NCBI GenBank assembly: GCA_004010935.1
Contig: CP026511.1
Span: forward strand, 2,604,001-2,668,000
DNA from: Pseudomonadaceae bacterium SI-3
GTDB lineage: Bacteria; Pseudomonadota; Gammaproteobacteria; Pseudomonadales; Pseudomonadaceae
Direction: 5' to 3'
Length of the DNA stretch: 64,000 nucleotides
The first letter of the stretch is position 1. Each line of letters begins with the position of its first letter. The position numbers and the translations under genes are program-made. Below the pieces are notes generated by a model that saw nothing but the letters and a program-made list of their open reading frames with translations, was not told where the DNA came from and did no database searches. Shown in pieces: positions 1 to 7,517 of the stretch.

Positions 1-572
1 GGCGGGTCATGGCCGGGTTCGGCGCCTCGGCTTTACTGGCGTTGCCGCTGGGGCTGTATATCGGCACCTATCGCCCGGTGCAGGCTTTTCTCGAACCTCT
101 GACCGACTTCATCCGCTACATGCCGGCGGTGGCCTTCATACCGCTGGTGATGTTGTGGGTGGGCATCGACGAAGGCTCGAAGGTGCTGATCATTTTTATC
201 GGCACCTTCTTCCAGATGGTGTTGATGGTCGCCGAAGACGTCCGCCGCGTGCCGATGACCCAGATCGAGGCCGCCCAGACCATGGGCGCCAATCGCAGCG
301 AAGTCGTCAAGCTGGTGATCCTCCCGTCTGCGCGACCGGCAATCCTCGACACCCTGCGCATCACCTGCGGCTGGGCCTGGACCTACCTGGTCGTTGCCGA
401 GCTGGTCGCCGCCAATTCGGGCCTCGGCTACGCCATTCTCAAGGCTCAGCGCTACATGCACACCGACAAGATCTTCGCCGGCATCCTGCTGATCGGGCTG
501 ATCGGCTTGCTCACCGACCAGGCCTTCCGCTGGCTTTCCCGCCGCGCCTTCCCGTGGAGGACACAAGCATGA
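1..572 (+). CDS. ABC transporter permease, SsuC/TauC type (5' end outside window)
   Basis: Inner-membrane permease of an ABC importer of the sulfonate/nitrate/taurine (SsuC/TauC) class. The reading frame is already open at the first bases of the window, so the N-terminus lies upstream; the ATG at 9 is probably internal. What remains is about 190 residues with four to five hydrophobic segments. The cytoplasmic EAA loop (EAAQTMGAN followed by VILPSARP) contacts the ATPase. The stop overlaps the ATPase start as ATGA, so the two are translationally coupled. A binding protein of the matching NMT1 class is encoded at 16667-17740, which hints that the solute is a nitrogen compound, but the true partner may lie upstream. 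Family assignment is firm; substrate is unknown. Confidence 0.9.
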   Translation, partial: RVMAGFGASALLALPLGLYIGTYRPVQAFLEPLTDFIRYMPAVAFIPLVMLWVGIDEGSKVLIIFIGTFFQMVLMVAEDVRRVPMTQIEAAQTMGANRSEVVKLVILPSARPAILDTLRITCGWAWTYLVVAELVAANSGLGYAILKAQRYMHTDKIFAGILLIGLIGLLTDQAFRWLSRRAFPWRTQA

Positions 573-1408
573 CCGACGCCAAGATTTGTATTCAGCAGGT
601 AGGCAAAACCTTTATCAGCGACACGCGCGAGGTCGAGGCGCTGCAATCGGTCAGCCTGGATGTGCGCCCAAACGAATTCATCACCTTCGTCGGCGCCTCG
701 GGCTGCGGCAAGTCCACCCTGCTGCGCATCATTGCCGGCCTGGAAACCCTGAGTTGCGGCGAAATCCTGCTCGATGGCAACCCCGTGGATGGCCCCGGCG
801 TCGACCGCGCGATGGTCTTTCAGCACTACAGCCTCTACCCATGGCTTACGGTCATGAAAAACATCAAGTTCTGCCGCCAACTCAAAGTGATTTCTGACAC
901 CGTGCGTGGCGATGGCGACGTTGAAACTGCTAGTGGGCGAGCCGACGCCCTGCTCAGCCTGATGGGCCTGACGAACTTTGCCGATGCCTTTCCAAGCCAG
1001 CTGTCCGGCGGTATGCAGCAGCGCGTGGCCATCGCCCGCGCGTTGATGCCCAAGCCAGCGACATTGCTGATGGACGAACCCTTCGGCGCACTGGACGCCC
1101 AGACGCGTGAGGTGATGCACGACCTGATCCGTCACGTGCACAAGCTCGAGAAAACCACAATTCTGTTCGTCACCCACGATGTTGAAGAAGCCATCTACCT
1201 CGGCAGTCGTGTGGTGCTGATGGCGCCACGGCCAGGGCGAATCGATTCCATCTATGAGGTGCCGCTGCCAGCGCAGCGCAACCAAGACATGAAGCTGTCG
1301 CCCGAATTCACCGCCCTGAAACGCGAGATCCTGACGCGCATCAGGGAGACGTCAGGCATGCAGACCGATCTCGATCAATTGGCCAAACTCACGGCCATTG
1401 CCGGGTAA
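569..1408 (+). CDS. ABC transporter ATP-binding protein, SsuB/TauB type
   Basis: ATPase subunit (279 aa) energising the preceding permease. Walker [10 protein letters not shown] is at residues 42-50, the Q-loop at VFQHYSLYP, the signature LSGGMQQ at 145-151, Walker B LLMDEP at 166-171 and the H-loop histidine at about 203. The start at 569 is chosen because it overlaps the permease stop (ATGA) and gives normal family length; the frame is open further upstream only as a shadow of the permease. A stretch around residues 104-125 is longer than in typical SsuB. The last third of this gene and about 95 bp of downstream DNA recur at 3346-3763, and the last 70 codons recur at 10278-10487. This is the only intact copy. 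Confidence 0.93.
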   Translation: MTDAKICIQQVGKTFISDTREVEALQSVSLDVRPNEFITFVGASGCGKSTLLRIIAGLETLSCGEILLDGNPVDGPGVDRAMVFQHYSLYPWLTVMKNIKFCRQLKVISDTVRGDGDVETASGRADALLSLMGLTNFADAFPSQLSGGMQQRVAIARALMPKPATLLMDEPFGALDAQTREVMHDLIRHVHKLEKTTILFVTHDVEEAIYLGSRVVLMAPRPGRIDSIYEVPLPAQRNQDMKLSPEFTALKREILTRIRETSGMQTDLDQLAKLTAIAG

Positions 1409-1797
1409 TCTATCGACTGGCCGCGCGAACTCCCCGCCTGCGTGGCCCGTTTGACCTGATGCTTAACGCGTCATCCGACAATGGACGCCACTGACCAGGA
1501 GCGGTCATTCGGGACCGAGCGTAACCTCAAGCATCACGAAGGCTGTTACCCGCAGCAGGACCTATTGGCTCCGTGATCGGCGGAGTGATCCTGACCGTAA
1601 TCTTCGCCGGCTATATCCTGTTTGCGTGGCTGGGTCATCGCATTGGATGCTCGCCTAATTGCGCCAAGCGCGGACACATGACGAATGTTGGCACCAAGAA
1701 ACCGTGGATGATCGTCTATTGTGATAGTTCATGTAGGAGGTTTGATTCGCTGCCAGGCGGTATAGGGTCTAGCAGACAATTTGAGTGGAGCTTTGAT
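1409..1797. other. Intergenic region with a hairpin and a membrane-like coding remnant
   Basis: The first ~95 bases match the DNA downstream of the partial ATPase copy at 3667-3763. Around 1481-1509 is an imperfect palindrome (arms AATGGACGC and GCGGTCATT). From about 1576 a short open stretch could encode a hydrophobic segment (VIGGVILTVIFAGYILFAW). It is in frame with the downstream kinase but has no ribosome binding site, and looks like debris of a membrane protein gene. No convincing complete gene is visible. Confidence 0.5.
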
Positions 1798-2859
1798 ATG
1801 TCTGAAGTCCAGCCAAAATCCGAAAAGCAGGAAGACGCTGAGGCCGCCGTCGACAATTTCCGAAAGGACCTTGGACCTTTTGTTGTTGCTGCGGAGACGA
1901 CACGCATGGCAATGCTTTTTACCGACGCGAAGGCACCCGGCGACCCGATCGTTTACGCAAACGACAGCTTTCTAAAGCTGACTGGGTACGATCGGAACGA
2001 GGCATTGGGCCAGAGTTTCAATTCCTTACTGGAACAGCGCGTCGACCCTGAGGTCATCGAGAAGATCAAGTCCGAATTCGAGAAAAGTGAGAATCACGAC
2101 AATAACCTGGATATCGACTATAACCGGAAGGACGGCAGTACGTTGTTCGTCTCGGTTTTCATAAGCCCAGTGCGGGACGAGAGCGGCCAGGTCATGCAGC
2201 ATTTCGTTTCGTTTATCGATATAACCAAGCATAAAGAGGCGCAAGAAAAGTCAAAGATGTTTATCGATGAGCTTAATCATCGCGTAAAAAACACTTTAGC
2301 CACGGTGCAGGCGATAGTCTGGCAGTCGTTCAAAAAATCATCCGATACCCATATTGTTCGAGAGTCTATCGATTCGCGCCTCTTTGCTCTTTCTCGATCG
2401 CATGATCTCCTTACCCGTGAGCATTGGAACGGCGTGAGTTTTCGCGATTTAGTGAACGAGGTATTGGAGCCGTTTGGGGTCGCAGGCGATGGCGCGGCCC
2501 GCTTCGTCATCGCGGGTCGAAATGTCCGCATTTCACCGCAGACGGCGCTGGCGCTTGGTGTCGCGCTCAACGAACTCGCGACAAACGCCCTGAAGTACGG
2601 TGCCTTATCCAACGAAGCAGGATGCGTCCTGATCGAGTGGGCGGTCGCGCCCATGCCGGCGGGCAACAGGCTGATTATTCGTTGGCAGGAAAAGGACGGC
2701 CCAACTGTGGCTCCGCCGTCGCGCAAAGGGTTCGGTTCGCAGGTGATCGAGCGTGGGTTGTGTCATGAGCTGGCAGGGACCGTGCATCTCGACTTTCCGG
2801 AAGAAGGCGCGGTTTGCACGATCGATATTCCGGCACCCGATCGTGCCCATGTCGAGTAA
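1798..2859 (+). CDS. HWE-family sensor histidine kinase with LOV-like PAS domain
   Basis: Soluble sensor kinase of 353 aa with no membrane segment. A PAS/LOV-like domain at about residues 25-145 (NDSFLKLTGYDRNEALG, later ISPVRDESG and FVSFIDITKH) precedes an HWE transmitter. The transmitter has its H-box ELNHRVKNTLATVQAI at about 158-173 (His161), the N-box LNELATNALKYGAL, the W-x-E motif in IRWQEKDGP, and a glycine-rich lid in RKGFGSQVIERGL. The residue aligned with the photoactive LOV cysteine (NCRFLQ motif) is Phe74 in GQSFNSLLE, so a flavin-cysteinyl adduct cannot form. The ATG at 1798 is chosen for GTGGAG just upstream and normal length. It overlaps the response regulator start by 11 bp, forming a two-gene module between two copies of the ATPase 3' end. 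Confidence 0.88.
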   Translation: MSEVQPKSEKQEDAEAAVDNFRKDLGPFVVAAETTRMAMLFTDAKAPGDPIVYANDSFLKLTGYDRNEALGQSFNSLLEQRVDPEVIEKIKSEFEKSENHDNNLDIDYNRKDGSTLFVSVFISPVRDESGQVMQHFVSFIDITKHKEAQEKSKMFIDELNHRVKNTLATVQAIVWQSFKKSSDTHIVRESIDSRLFALSRSHDLLTREHWNGVSFRDLVNEVLEPFGVAGDGAARFVIAGRNVRISPQTALALGVALNELATNALKYGALSNEAGCVLIEWAVAPMPAGNRLIIRWQEKDGPTVAPPSRKGFGSQVIERGLCHELAGTVHLDFPEEGAVCTIDIPAPDRAHVE

Positions 2860-3217
2860 GCCGCTTGCCGGTCGGCGCATCTTGGTCGTCGAAGACGAGT
2901 TGATGATTTTGATGCTCGTCGAGGACATGCTGGCCGAACTCGGGTGTACCTCCATCACGTCAGCCGCAACTGTTGAGCAAGCACTTGCTTTGATCGACGA
3001 GAAAGACTTCGACGCCGCGACATTGGACGTCAACCTACACGGGATCAAAAGCTTTCCCATCGCCGACGCGCTCATCGCGCGCTGCGTACCCTTCATGTTT
3101 GCAACCGGATTTGGCGCGGAGGGAGTACCGGCCCGATATAACGAGCAGACTGTCCTAAGAAAGCCGTTCCGCTACCAAGACGTATCAGACCAATTCCAGC
3201 GCCTCTTAAACTGCTAA
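2849..3217 (+). CDS. Single-domain response regulator (receiver only)
   Basis: Receiver protein of 122 aa without an output domain. The acidic pair is in VVEDE (residues 14-16), the predicted phosphoacceptor is Asp60 in ATLDVNL, the switch Thr is in FATGFG and the conserved Lys is in LRKPF. It starts inside the kinase gene (11-bp overlap), so the two are almost certainly partners. The sequence closely resembles the receiver at 19839-20201 (shared SFPIAD and FATG stretches), so the two kinase/receiver pairs are paralogous. Output must be by protein-protein contact or phosphotransfer. The target is not visible. Confidence 0.88.
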   Translation: MSSKPLAGRRILVVEDELMILMLVEDMLAELGCTSITSAATVEQALALIDEKDFDAATLDVNLHGIKSFPIADALIARCVPFMFATGFGAEGVPARYNEQTVLRKPFRYQDVSDQFQRLLNC

Positions 3218-3345
3218 ACAGCAGCCCTTGGTCCGCGCCAACGATGAGGCGGTGCCTGCGATCTACTCAATGAAGCGCAGGAGCGTGATCTTTGGCAGCG
3301 CAAATAAAGCGGCCGGTGTCCGATAAACCAATACGTCCCCTTTTC

Positions 3346-3763
3346 CACTGAACGCCCAGACGCGTGAGGTGATGCACGACCTTATCCGTCACGTGCACAA
3401 GCTCGAGAAAACCACGATTCTGTTCGTCACCCACGATGTTGAAGAAGCCATCTGCCTCGGCAGCCGTGTGGTGCTGATGGCGCCAGGTCCAGGGCGAATC
3501 GATTCCATCTATGAGGTGCCGCTGCCAGCACAGCGCGACCAGGACATGAAACTTTCGCCCGAATTCACCGCGTTGAAACGCGAGATCCTGGACGCGCATC
3601 AGGGAGACGTCAGGCATGCAGACCGATCTCGATCAACTGGCCAAACTCACGGCCATTGCCGGCTAATCCATTGCCTTGCCGTGCGATCTCTCCACCTGCG
3701 CGGCCCGTTTGACCCGATGCTTAACGCGGCATCCGAGAATGGCCGCCATCGGCCAAAAGCGGC
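3346..3763 (+). pseudogene. Partial, frameshifted duplicate of the ABC ATPase 3' end (copy B)
   Basis: This segment repeats positions 1089-1505: the last ~105 codons of the ATPase gene plus about 95 bp downstream. Homology begins abruptly at CACTG (3346), inside the Walker B/D-loop region, so no ATP site can be formed. One extra G after REIL (CTGGACGCGC versus CTGACGCGC) shifts the frame. Without the shift the tail would again read [16 protein letters not shown]. Several substitutions separate it from the intact gene, so the duplication is not recent. It closes the HWE-kinase module and opens the next one. Confidence 0.9.
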
Positions 3764-4080
3764 CACTAATTGCCATCAAACTCTTGGCAATTAACAGCAG
3801 GAAAAGCATTATGGAAACAACTGCTCACGCGCAGTCCCATCTTCGGCGGCATGGATGCCTTGCTTATTTCATACAAGCATTCATTCCTCCCACCTATGGC
3901 GACCTGCTGTGAAGCGCGGGCTTATGCCGCATTTGGCTATAACGGACTTATAGCGCGTTCGATATAACGTCGCAGCAGAAGGGAGTGAAAGATGCATAAG
4001 ACACTGATCTGCAAGTGAAAACTCAATATTGTTAGCGGAATGTTAGGCTGCGTATTAGTCGAGCGTTCGGTCTAATCACT
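3764..4080. other. Left flank of the integron array (no gene seen)
   Basis: About 320 bp between the truncated ATPase copy and the first cassette. Short open frames here lack ribosome binding sites and family resemblance. A small palindromic element ending near 3770 (GGCCAAAAGCGGCC region) resembles in inverted orientation the element at 7556-7586 on the other side of the array. The sequence just before 4081 (AATCACT followed by GTTATGC) is positioned like the crossover end of an attI site. No integrase gene or fragment is recognisable on either strand. Confidence 0.45.
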
Positions 4081-4146
4081 GTTATGCGCAAACACACTTA
4101 AACCAAACCATCAAATAGCTTAACAACAATGACAACCATCTCCCAC

Positions 4147-4602
4147 ATGAAAAAACTACTCTGCTCCATTTTAATTTTAAGCAGTCCTATTTGCTCAGCT
4201 GAAACAAATGCTTTCAGAATTGAGTGCACTGCAAATTTTCTAGGCAAGGAAACAAAGGTAGCCTTCGAGTACAACTTAAAATATCCAAAGACTTTCGGAG
4301 TCGGATACGGACCCCGATCGAAAAGCGAATCATTAGTAGCTTACGATTTGGTAGAAATTGAAAAGAAAAGGATTGAAGGCACAGACATTGAATACCTAGC
4401 CATTTATTACAATAACAAACCATATAACGAAGTCGACTATCCAAATCAAAAAACTATTACCCAGAACAAGCTAAGCTTCTTCCATGATTCAACCCTATCG
4501 CTTCATAGCGCAAAATTAAGCATCGACAAATCCAAGCTTGAATGGGCTGAAAACAACAGTGATGAATCATATAGAAACTGTATTAGCATTGGAGTCTGGT
4601 AG
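4147..4602 (+). CDS. Cassette 1: small predicted secreted protein, unknown function
   Basis: Protein of 151 aa starting MKKLLCSILILSSPICSA, a clear Sec signal peptide with likely cleavage after CSA; the mature part would be periplasmic or, if the Cys is used, membrane-anchored. An in-frame ATG 18 bp upstream (4129) is possible; neither has a good ribosome binding site, which is common for cassette genes. The mature region is polar, rich in Lys, Tyr and Asn, with two cysteines (ECTANF near its start and RNCISIG near the end) that could pair. I recognise no family. The gene is followed by its own attC site. Confidence 0.7.
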   Translation: MKKLLCSILILSSPICSAETNAFRIECTANFLGKETKVAFEYNLKYPKTFGVGYGPRSKSESLVAYDLVEIEKKRIEGTDIEYLAIYYNNKPYNEVDYPNQKTITQNKLSFFHDSTLSLHSAKLSIDKSKLEWAENNSDESYRNCISIGVW

Positions 4603-4685
4603 TATTTAAAAAATTTATCTCGCACAAAACCAATCAACGAACCGCTAAAATTCAAATAACAAGTGAACTTACTTTGGCGCCAAGA

Positions 4686-4761
4686 GCATAACAATCGGTT
4701 CAAATCGCTCGCTCCGCTCGCTGGGAAGGGCTAAAGCCCGCCCCTTAACCAAACGTTAAGT
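4686..4761 (+). repeat. attC site of cassette 1
   Basis: 76-bp attC. R'' is GCATAAC (4686-4692), L'' GGTTCAA (4697-4703), L' TTAACC (4745-4750) and R' GTTAAGT (4755-4761). L'' has one unpaired C relative to L', the extrahelical base that orients attC recombination. The central arms contain GCTCGCTCCGCTCGC and GGGCTAAAGCCC hairpins. It is nearly identical to the attC at 6880-6955. The R'' box pairs with the first bases of this cassette. Confidence 0.9.
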
Positions 4762-4776
4762 GTCATTGGAGTCGCA

Positions 4777-5679
4777 GTGCAAAACGTATATGCAGAAATT
4801 ATTATTAGGGACGTTGATGACTTCTATCAGTACCTGAAAAAATCTAACTACTTTCGGAATAGCTTAACATTTCGAGGGCAAATGGACTGTGATTGGCCAA
4901 TCGCATCTGGAATAGAGCGTAAGATGAGGCCTTATTTGAACGAAAGGCATATCATAGGTGATTACGAAGAAAATAAAATACTAGAAATCCAGCGTCGAGC
5001 CCATACATTAATCCGGAATAATATTCCTGCAAGCGATGATTATCTTGAGTGGCTCGCGTTGTTACAACATCATGGCGCTAGAACTAGATTAGTTGATTTT
5101 TCTCGATCTATCTTCGTCGCATGCTATTTCGCTACAAGGTACGATGCTAAATCTAATTGTGATGCTGCTGTTTGGGGTATTCATTTAGGAAAGTTAGAGC
5201 GTTTTAAAATGAGAAAAATATATTCCGCTCTAGAAATTCCTTCAGGAATCTCGGTTCATGAAAAAGATCGAATTATTGCGAAATACGCGATTACCAAAAG
5301 ACCTGATTTTAAAGGAGTCTCAATTCTTTATCCCTTTAGACAGAACCAAAGGCTATTTGCCCAGCAAGGCGAGTTTTTGGCTCCTCTAAACATAAATAGA
5401 TCCTTTATGGATAACCTGTCTGAAGTGTTTCTTGGTGATTGTGATACCGAAGTTAAAGATGGCTTTTGTGACTTTGAGGCCCCCTATAAGCGTGGCTATA
5501 TTGACGAGTTTAGTAGTGATGAGCTTGTGAAATATATAGGGGTTGTGAAATTCATAATACCGGAAAAATTTCACAAAGGCCTACGCGTAGTTTTAGAACA
5601 CATGAACATTCAGACGGAAAGCCTATTCCCAGATTTCGAGGGTGCAGTTCAAGCACTAAATCATGACTACTATGTGTAA
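4777..5679 (+). CDS. Cassette 2: FRG-domain protein
   Basis: Cytosolic protein of 300 aa. The FRG domain is recognisable from LTFRGQMDCDWPIASG at about residues 29-45 and LQHHGARTRLVDFSRS followed by FVACYFA at about 93-115; the domain is named for its Phe-Arg-Gly motif, which is present. Its biochemical function is not established, but FRG proteins occur often in mobile and defence-rich contexts. The GTG start is supported by TTGGAG six bases upstream and lies 22 bp inside the cassette. The stop at 5677-5679 directly precedes the attC. Base composition is AT-rich, unlike the host genes. A role in phage defence or stress is possible, but inferred only from context. Confidence 0.82.
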   Translation: MQNVYAEIIIRDVDDFYQYLKKSNYFRNSLTFRGQMDCDWPIASGIERKMRPYLNERHIIGDYEENKILEIQRRAHTLIRNNIPASDDYLEWLALLQHHGARTRLVDFSRSIFVACYFATRYDAKSNCDAAVWGIHLGKLERFKMRKIYSALEIPSGISVHEKDRIIAKYAITKRPDFKGVSILYPFRQNQRLFAQQGEFLAPLNINRSFMDNLSEVFLGDCDTEVKDGFCDFEAPYKRGYIDEFSSDELVKYIGVVKFIIPEKFHKGLRVVLEHMNIQTESLFPDFEGAVQALNHDYYV

Positions 5680-5681
5680 GC

Positions 5682-5742
5682 ACTTAACAAAGGCGTCAAT
5701 TAGGACGCTCGCAAGCTCGCGCCTATTACGCCGGCGTTATGT
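5682..5742 (+). repeat. attC site of cassette 2
   Basis: 61-bp attC: R'' ACTTAAC (5682-5688), a central imperfect palindrome (AGGCG...CGCCT with GCTCGCAAGCTCGC), and R' GTTATGT (5736-5742). R'' extended by one base (CACTTAAC) is the exact complement of GTTAAGTG at the cassette's left end. Its central sequence differs from the attC sites of cassettes 1 and 3, so the cassettes have different histories. Confidence 0.87.
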
Positions 5743-5757
5743 GTCAAGGAGAGTTCA

Positions 5758-6876
5758 GTGGATGAGGTAGACAAAAAATATGGCGCTATTTTGGTCGATA
5801 CATCAATCTTTGATAACCACGCACTGAAGCTTGAGAAAGGTTTATTGGGTAAGCTCGCGCAATTCAAAAAAAGCCCAATTGAATATATCTTCCCCGACGT
5901 AATAAAGAACGAAGTTAAAAGTCATCTAGAAAATAAAATAAAGATTTCTCGATCCGCACTAGAAAAAGCGCTGAACGATGCCGGAGACCATCTGTTTTTT
6001 GAAGGCAGCGAATTAAACGACGCAAAAAAAATCCTCATCGACAGTAAAGAAATTGAGGGGCTTGCCGAGAGCCGCGTTGAACAATTCATAGAATCTACAG
6101 GCGCACTCGTTCTTGAAACAGGAAATTTCGTGTCAGTCTCAGATCTGCTTATTAGTTATTTCTCTAACAAGCCACCATTTGCTGAGACCGGGAAAAAGAA
6201 AAATGAATTCCCTGATGCGATAGTCCTAATGGCCGTCGAAGCTTGGGCGGAGCAGAATGATATTGCAGTGCTTGCAGTCGCAAAGGATGGTGACTGGCAA
6301 AATTACTGTGAAAGCTCCGCTAGAATTGACTACCAAGAAGATTTTTCCCGAGGGCTAGAACACTTCAACAGAGAAAATGCTCCTTATGCGTTATTAGCGA
6401 ATATTGAATCTGCATTAAATTCCGGAACAGCTGATCAATTTCTTTCGTCTATAGGCTCTTGCCTTCAGTCTGTCCTTGATGGGTTCACTCCAGATCAAGA
6501 AGCTGACTCTCATCTTTATTGGGAGCCTGAAGGTAGCCATGGATGGTTTAAAGATTTTGAGTTGCTAGGCCACGAATTTCGGATAATTGATAAAGACGAT
6601 GATTGGGTAGTATTGGAAGCCCTTTCCAATATAACAGTCGAAGCCGAAGGCGAATTTTCACTGTCTATGTATGACTCCATTGATAGAGATCACGTGCATA
6701 TGGGCGGTGTAACAGTAACAGTCACCGAAGAATTTGAGTCTGAAATATTGATTACGATATCGGGCAACCTAGATGGCCCGATTAAAGAGCTTGCCATAGA
6801 TGAGGTCGAGGTTGTAAGTCCTATAAAAACAATTCATTTCGGAACCATTGAACCATATTACGATGATTACGAGTAA
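5758..6876 (+). CDS. Cassette 3: PIN-like (DUF4935-type) domain protein
   Basis: Protein of 372 aa. The first ~200 residues look like a PIN nuclease fold: ILVDTSIF near the N-terminus (Asp about 14), a conserved acidic residue in the FPDVIKNEV helix, EFPDAIVLMAV at about 156, and LAVAKDGDW at about 178. These give the usual set of metal-binding acidic residues. The C-terminal ~170 residues are acidic with beta-rich character (VEAEGEFSLSMYD; VTVTVTEEFESE) and match nothing I know. GTG start with AGGAGAG upstream. PIN nucleases are commonly RNases of toxin-antitoxin or defence systems; no antitoxin gene accompanies it, so a self-contained function is more likely. Activity is inferred. Confidence 0.75.
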   Translation: MDEVDKKYGAILVDTSIFDNHALKLEKGLLGKLAQFKKSPIEYIFPDVIKNEVKSHLENKIKISRSALEKALNDAGDHLFFEGSELNDAKKILIDSKEIEGLAESRVEQFIESTGALVLETGNFVSVSDLLISYFSNKPPFAETGKKKNEFPDAIVLMAVEAWAEQNDIAVLAVAKDGDWQNYCESSARIDYQEDFSRGLEHFNRENAPYALLANIESALNSGTADQFLSSIGSCLQSVLDGFTPDQEADSHLYWEPEGSHGWFKDFELLGHEFRIIDKDDDWVVLEALSNITVEAEGEFSLSMYDSIDRDHVHMGGVTVTVTEEFESEILITISGNLDGPIKELAIDEVEVVSPIKTIHFGTIEPYYDDYE

Positions 6877-6879
6877 GCC

Positions 6880-6955
6880 ACATAGCAACTGGTTCAAATC
6901 GCTCGCGCCGCTCGCTGGGACGGGCTAAAGCCCGCCCCTTAACCAAACGTTAGCC
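6880..6955 (+). repeat. attC site of cassette 3
   Basis: 76-bp attC nearly identical in its core to that of cassette 1 (GGTTCAAATCGCTCGC..., GGGCTAAAGCCC, CTTAACC). R'' is ACATAGC (6880-6886), one mismatch (A to G) from the ACATAAC expected from the cassette start. R' is GTTAGCC (6949-6955). The near-identity with attC1 fits the homogeneity seen in sedentary chromosomal integrons. Confidence 0.86.
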
Positions 6956-6969
6956 ATTACGAGAATAAT

Positions 6970-7464
6970 GTGACCACTGACGAACTAAGAGTCAATAACT
7001 TCATTGACTCACTGAAGCTTTCTCAAAGGATGTTTAACCTTGGGATGCTGATTTCTTTTTTGGCAATTTTTGTAGCTTTTAACCCCGAGGGAGTTGGGCA
7101 AGCAAAAATACCAATTATTGATATAAATATAGACTCGAGGGAACGCTTTGTTTCGATTTCGGCATTTTTCTTTTTAGTTACAGGCGTTTATATGAATTTT
7201 GCAGTCAAGCGCTGCTGTTCATTAATAACAAAAATTGAAAATCAAGAATTTGCAGATGCCGCGAAAAGCTATCCATCGATAGTTAATTCAAGCTTTCTTT
7301 ACACAATAATCATGATTGGATCTCTTGCTGGGGTTTGGGCTGTCGCCATAACCGAGACTTACAACATAAAAGCACTTTATTCTGTAATATTGGCAAATAT
7401 AGTTATTACACCATATATTCATGCTGCGCGAAGCAGTAAAAAAATAACACCCACACATGGCTAA
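6970..7464 (+). CDS. Cassette 4: small integral membrane protein, unknown
   Basis: 164-aa protein with four predicted membrane segments: LGMLISFLAIFVAF at about 26-39, FVSISAFFFLVTGVYMNFAV at about 56-75, YTIIMIGSLAGVWAVAI at about 110-126 and LYSVILANIVITPYI at about 136-150. N- and C-termini are charged (C-terminal SSKKITPTHG). I recognise no family. The GTG start at 6970 begins 20 bp after the cassette boundary with little ribosome-binding sequence. The stop codon lies inside the R'' box of the attC, typical of compact cassette genes. Confidence 0.72.
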   Translation: MTTDELRVNNFIDSLKLSQRMFNLGMLISFLAIFVAFNPEGVGQAKIPIIDINIDSRERFVSISAFFFLVTGVYMNFAVKRCCSLITKIENQEFADAAKSYPSIVNSSFLYTIIMIGSLAGVWAVAITETYNIKALYSVILANIVITPYIHAARSSKKITPTHG

Positions 7465-7517
7465 CAATGCGCTCACTGAGACCGGCTAAAGCCGGCCCTT
7501 TAGCTTAATCGTTATCC
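7459..7517 (+). repeat. attC site of cassette 4 (end of array)
   Basis: 59-bp attC with R'' GGCTAAC (7459-7465), central palindrome CCGGCTAAAGCCGG, and R' GTTATCC (7511-7517). R'' is the exact complement of GTTAGCC at the cassette start. No further attC pairing with GTTATCC (GGATAAC) is found downstream, so the array ends here. Confidence 0.87.

Larger units (their letters stand above)
4082..7511 (+). mobile_element. Integron gene-cassette array of four cassettes, no integrase (CALIN)
   Basis: Four consecutive cassettes each carry one + strand gene and end in an attC site. Crossover points (G|TT) are at 4081/4082, 4755/4756, 5736/5737, 6949/6950 and 7511/7512. The decisive evidence is the cassette-specific pairing between the first bases of each cassette and the R'' box of its own attC: GTTATGC with GCATAAC; GTTAAGTG with CACTTAAC; GTTATGTG with CACATAGC (one mismatch); GTTAGCC with GGCTAAC. 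The array is clearly more AT-rich than its surroundings and its genes are unrelated to each other. No intI lies within the window, so it fits a cluster of attC sites lacking integrase, or a detached part of the chromosomal integrons known in P. stutzeri. Confidence 0.92.

Noticed and set aside
155..568. N-terminal extension of the ABC ATPase
   Set aside because: It runs through the permease gene in another frame; the ATGA-overlapping start at 569 gives normal family length.
1573..1797. 75-residue N-terminal extension of the HWE kinase
   Set aside because: A good ribosome binding site and family-like start exist at 1798; the extension looks like debris of an unrelated membrane protein.
3676..3967. 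Short open frames between ATPase copy B and the first cassette
   Set aside because: No start signals or family resemblance; the first part is duplicated non-coding DNA downstream of the ATPase gene.
4690..4760. tRNA T-loop-like GGTTCAAATC sequences at 4697 and 6890
   Set aside because: They are parts of attC sites (L'' box); no cloverleaf or acceptor stem can be built.
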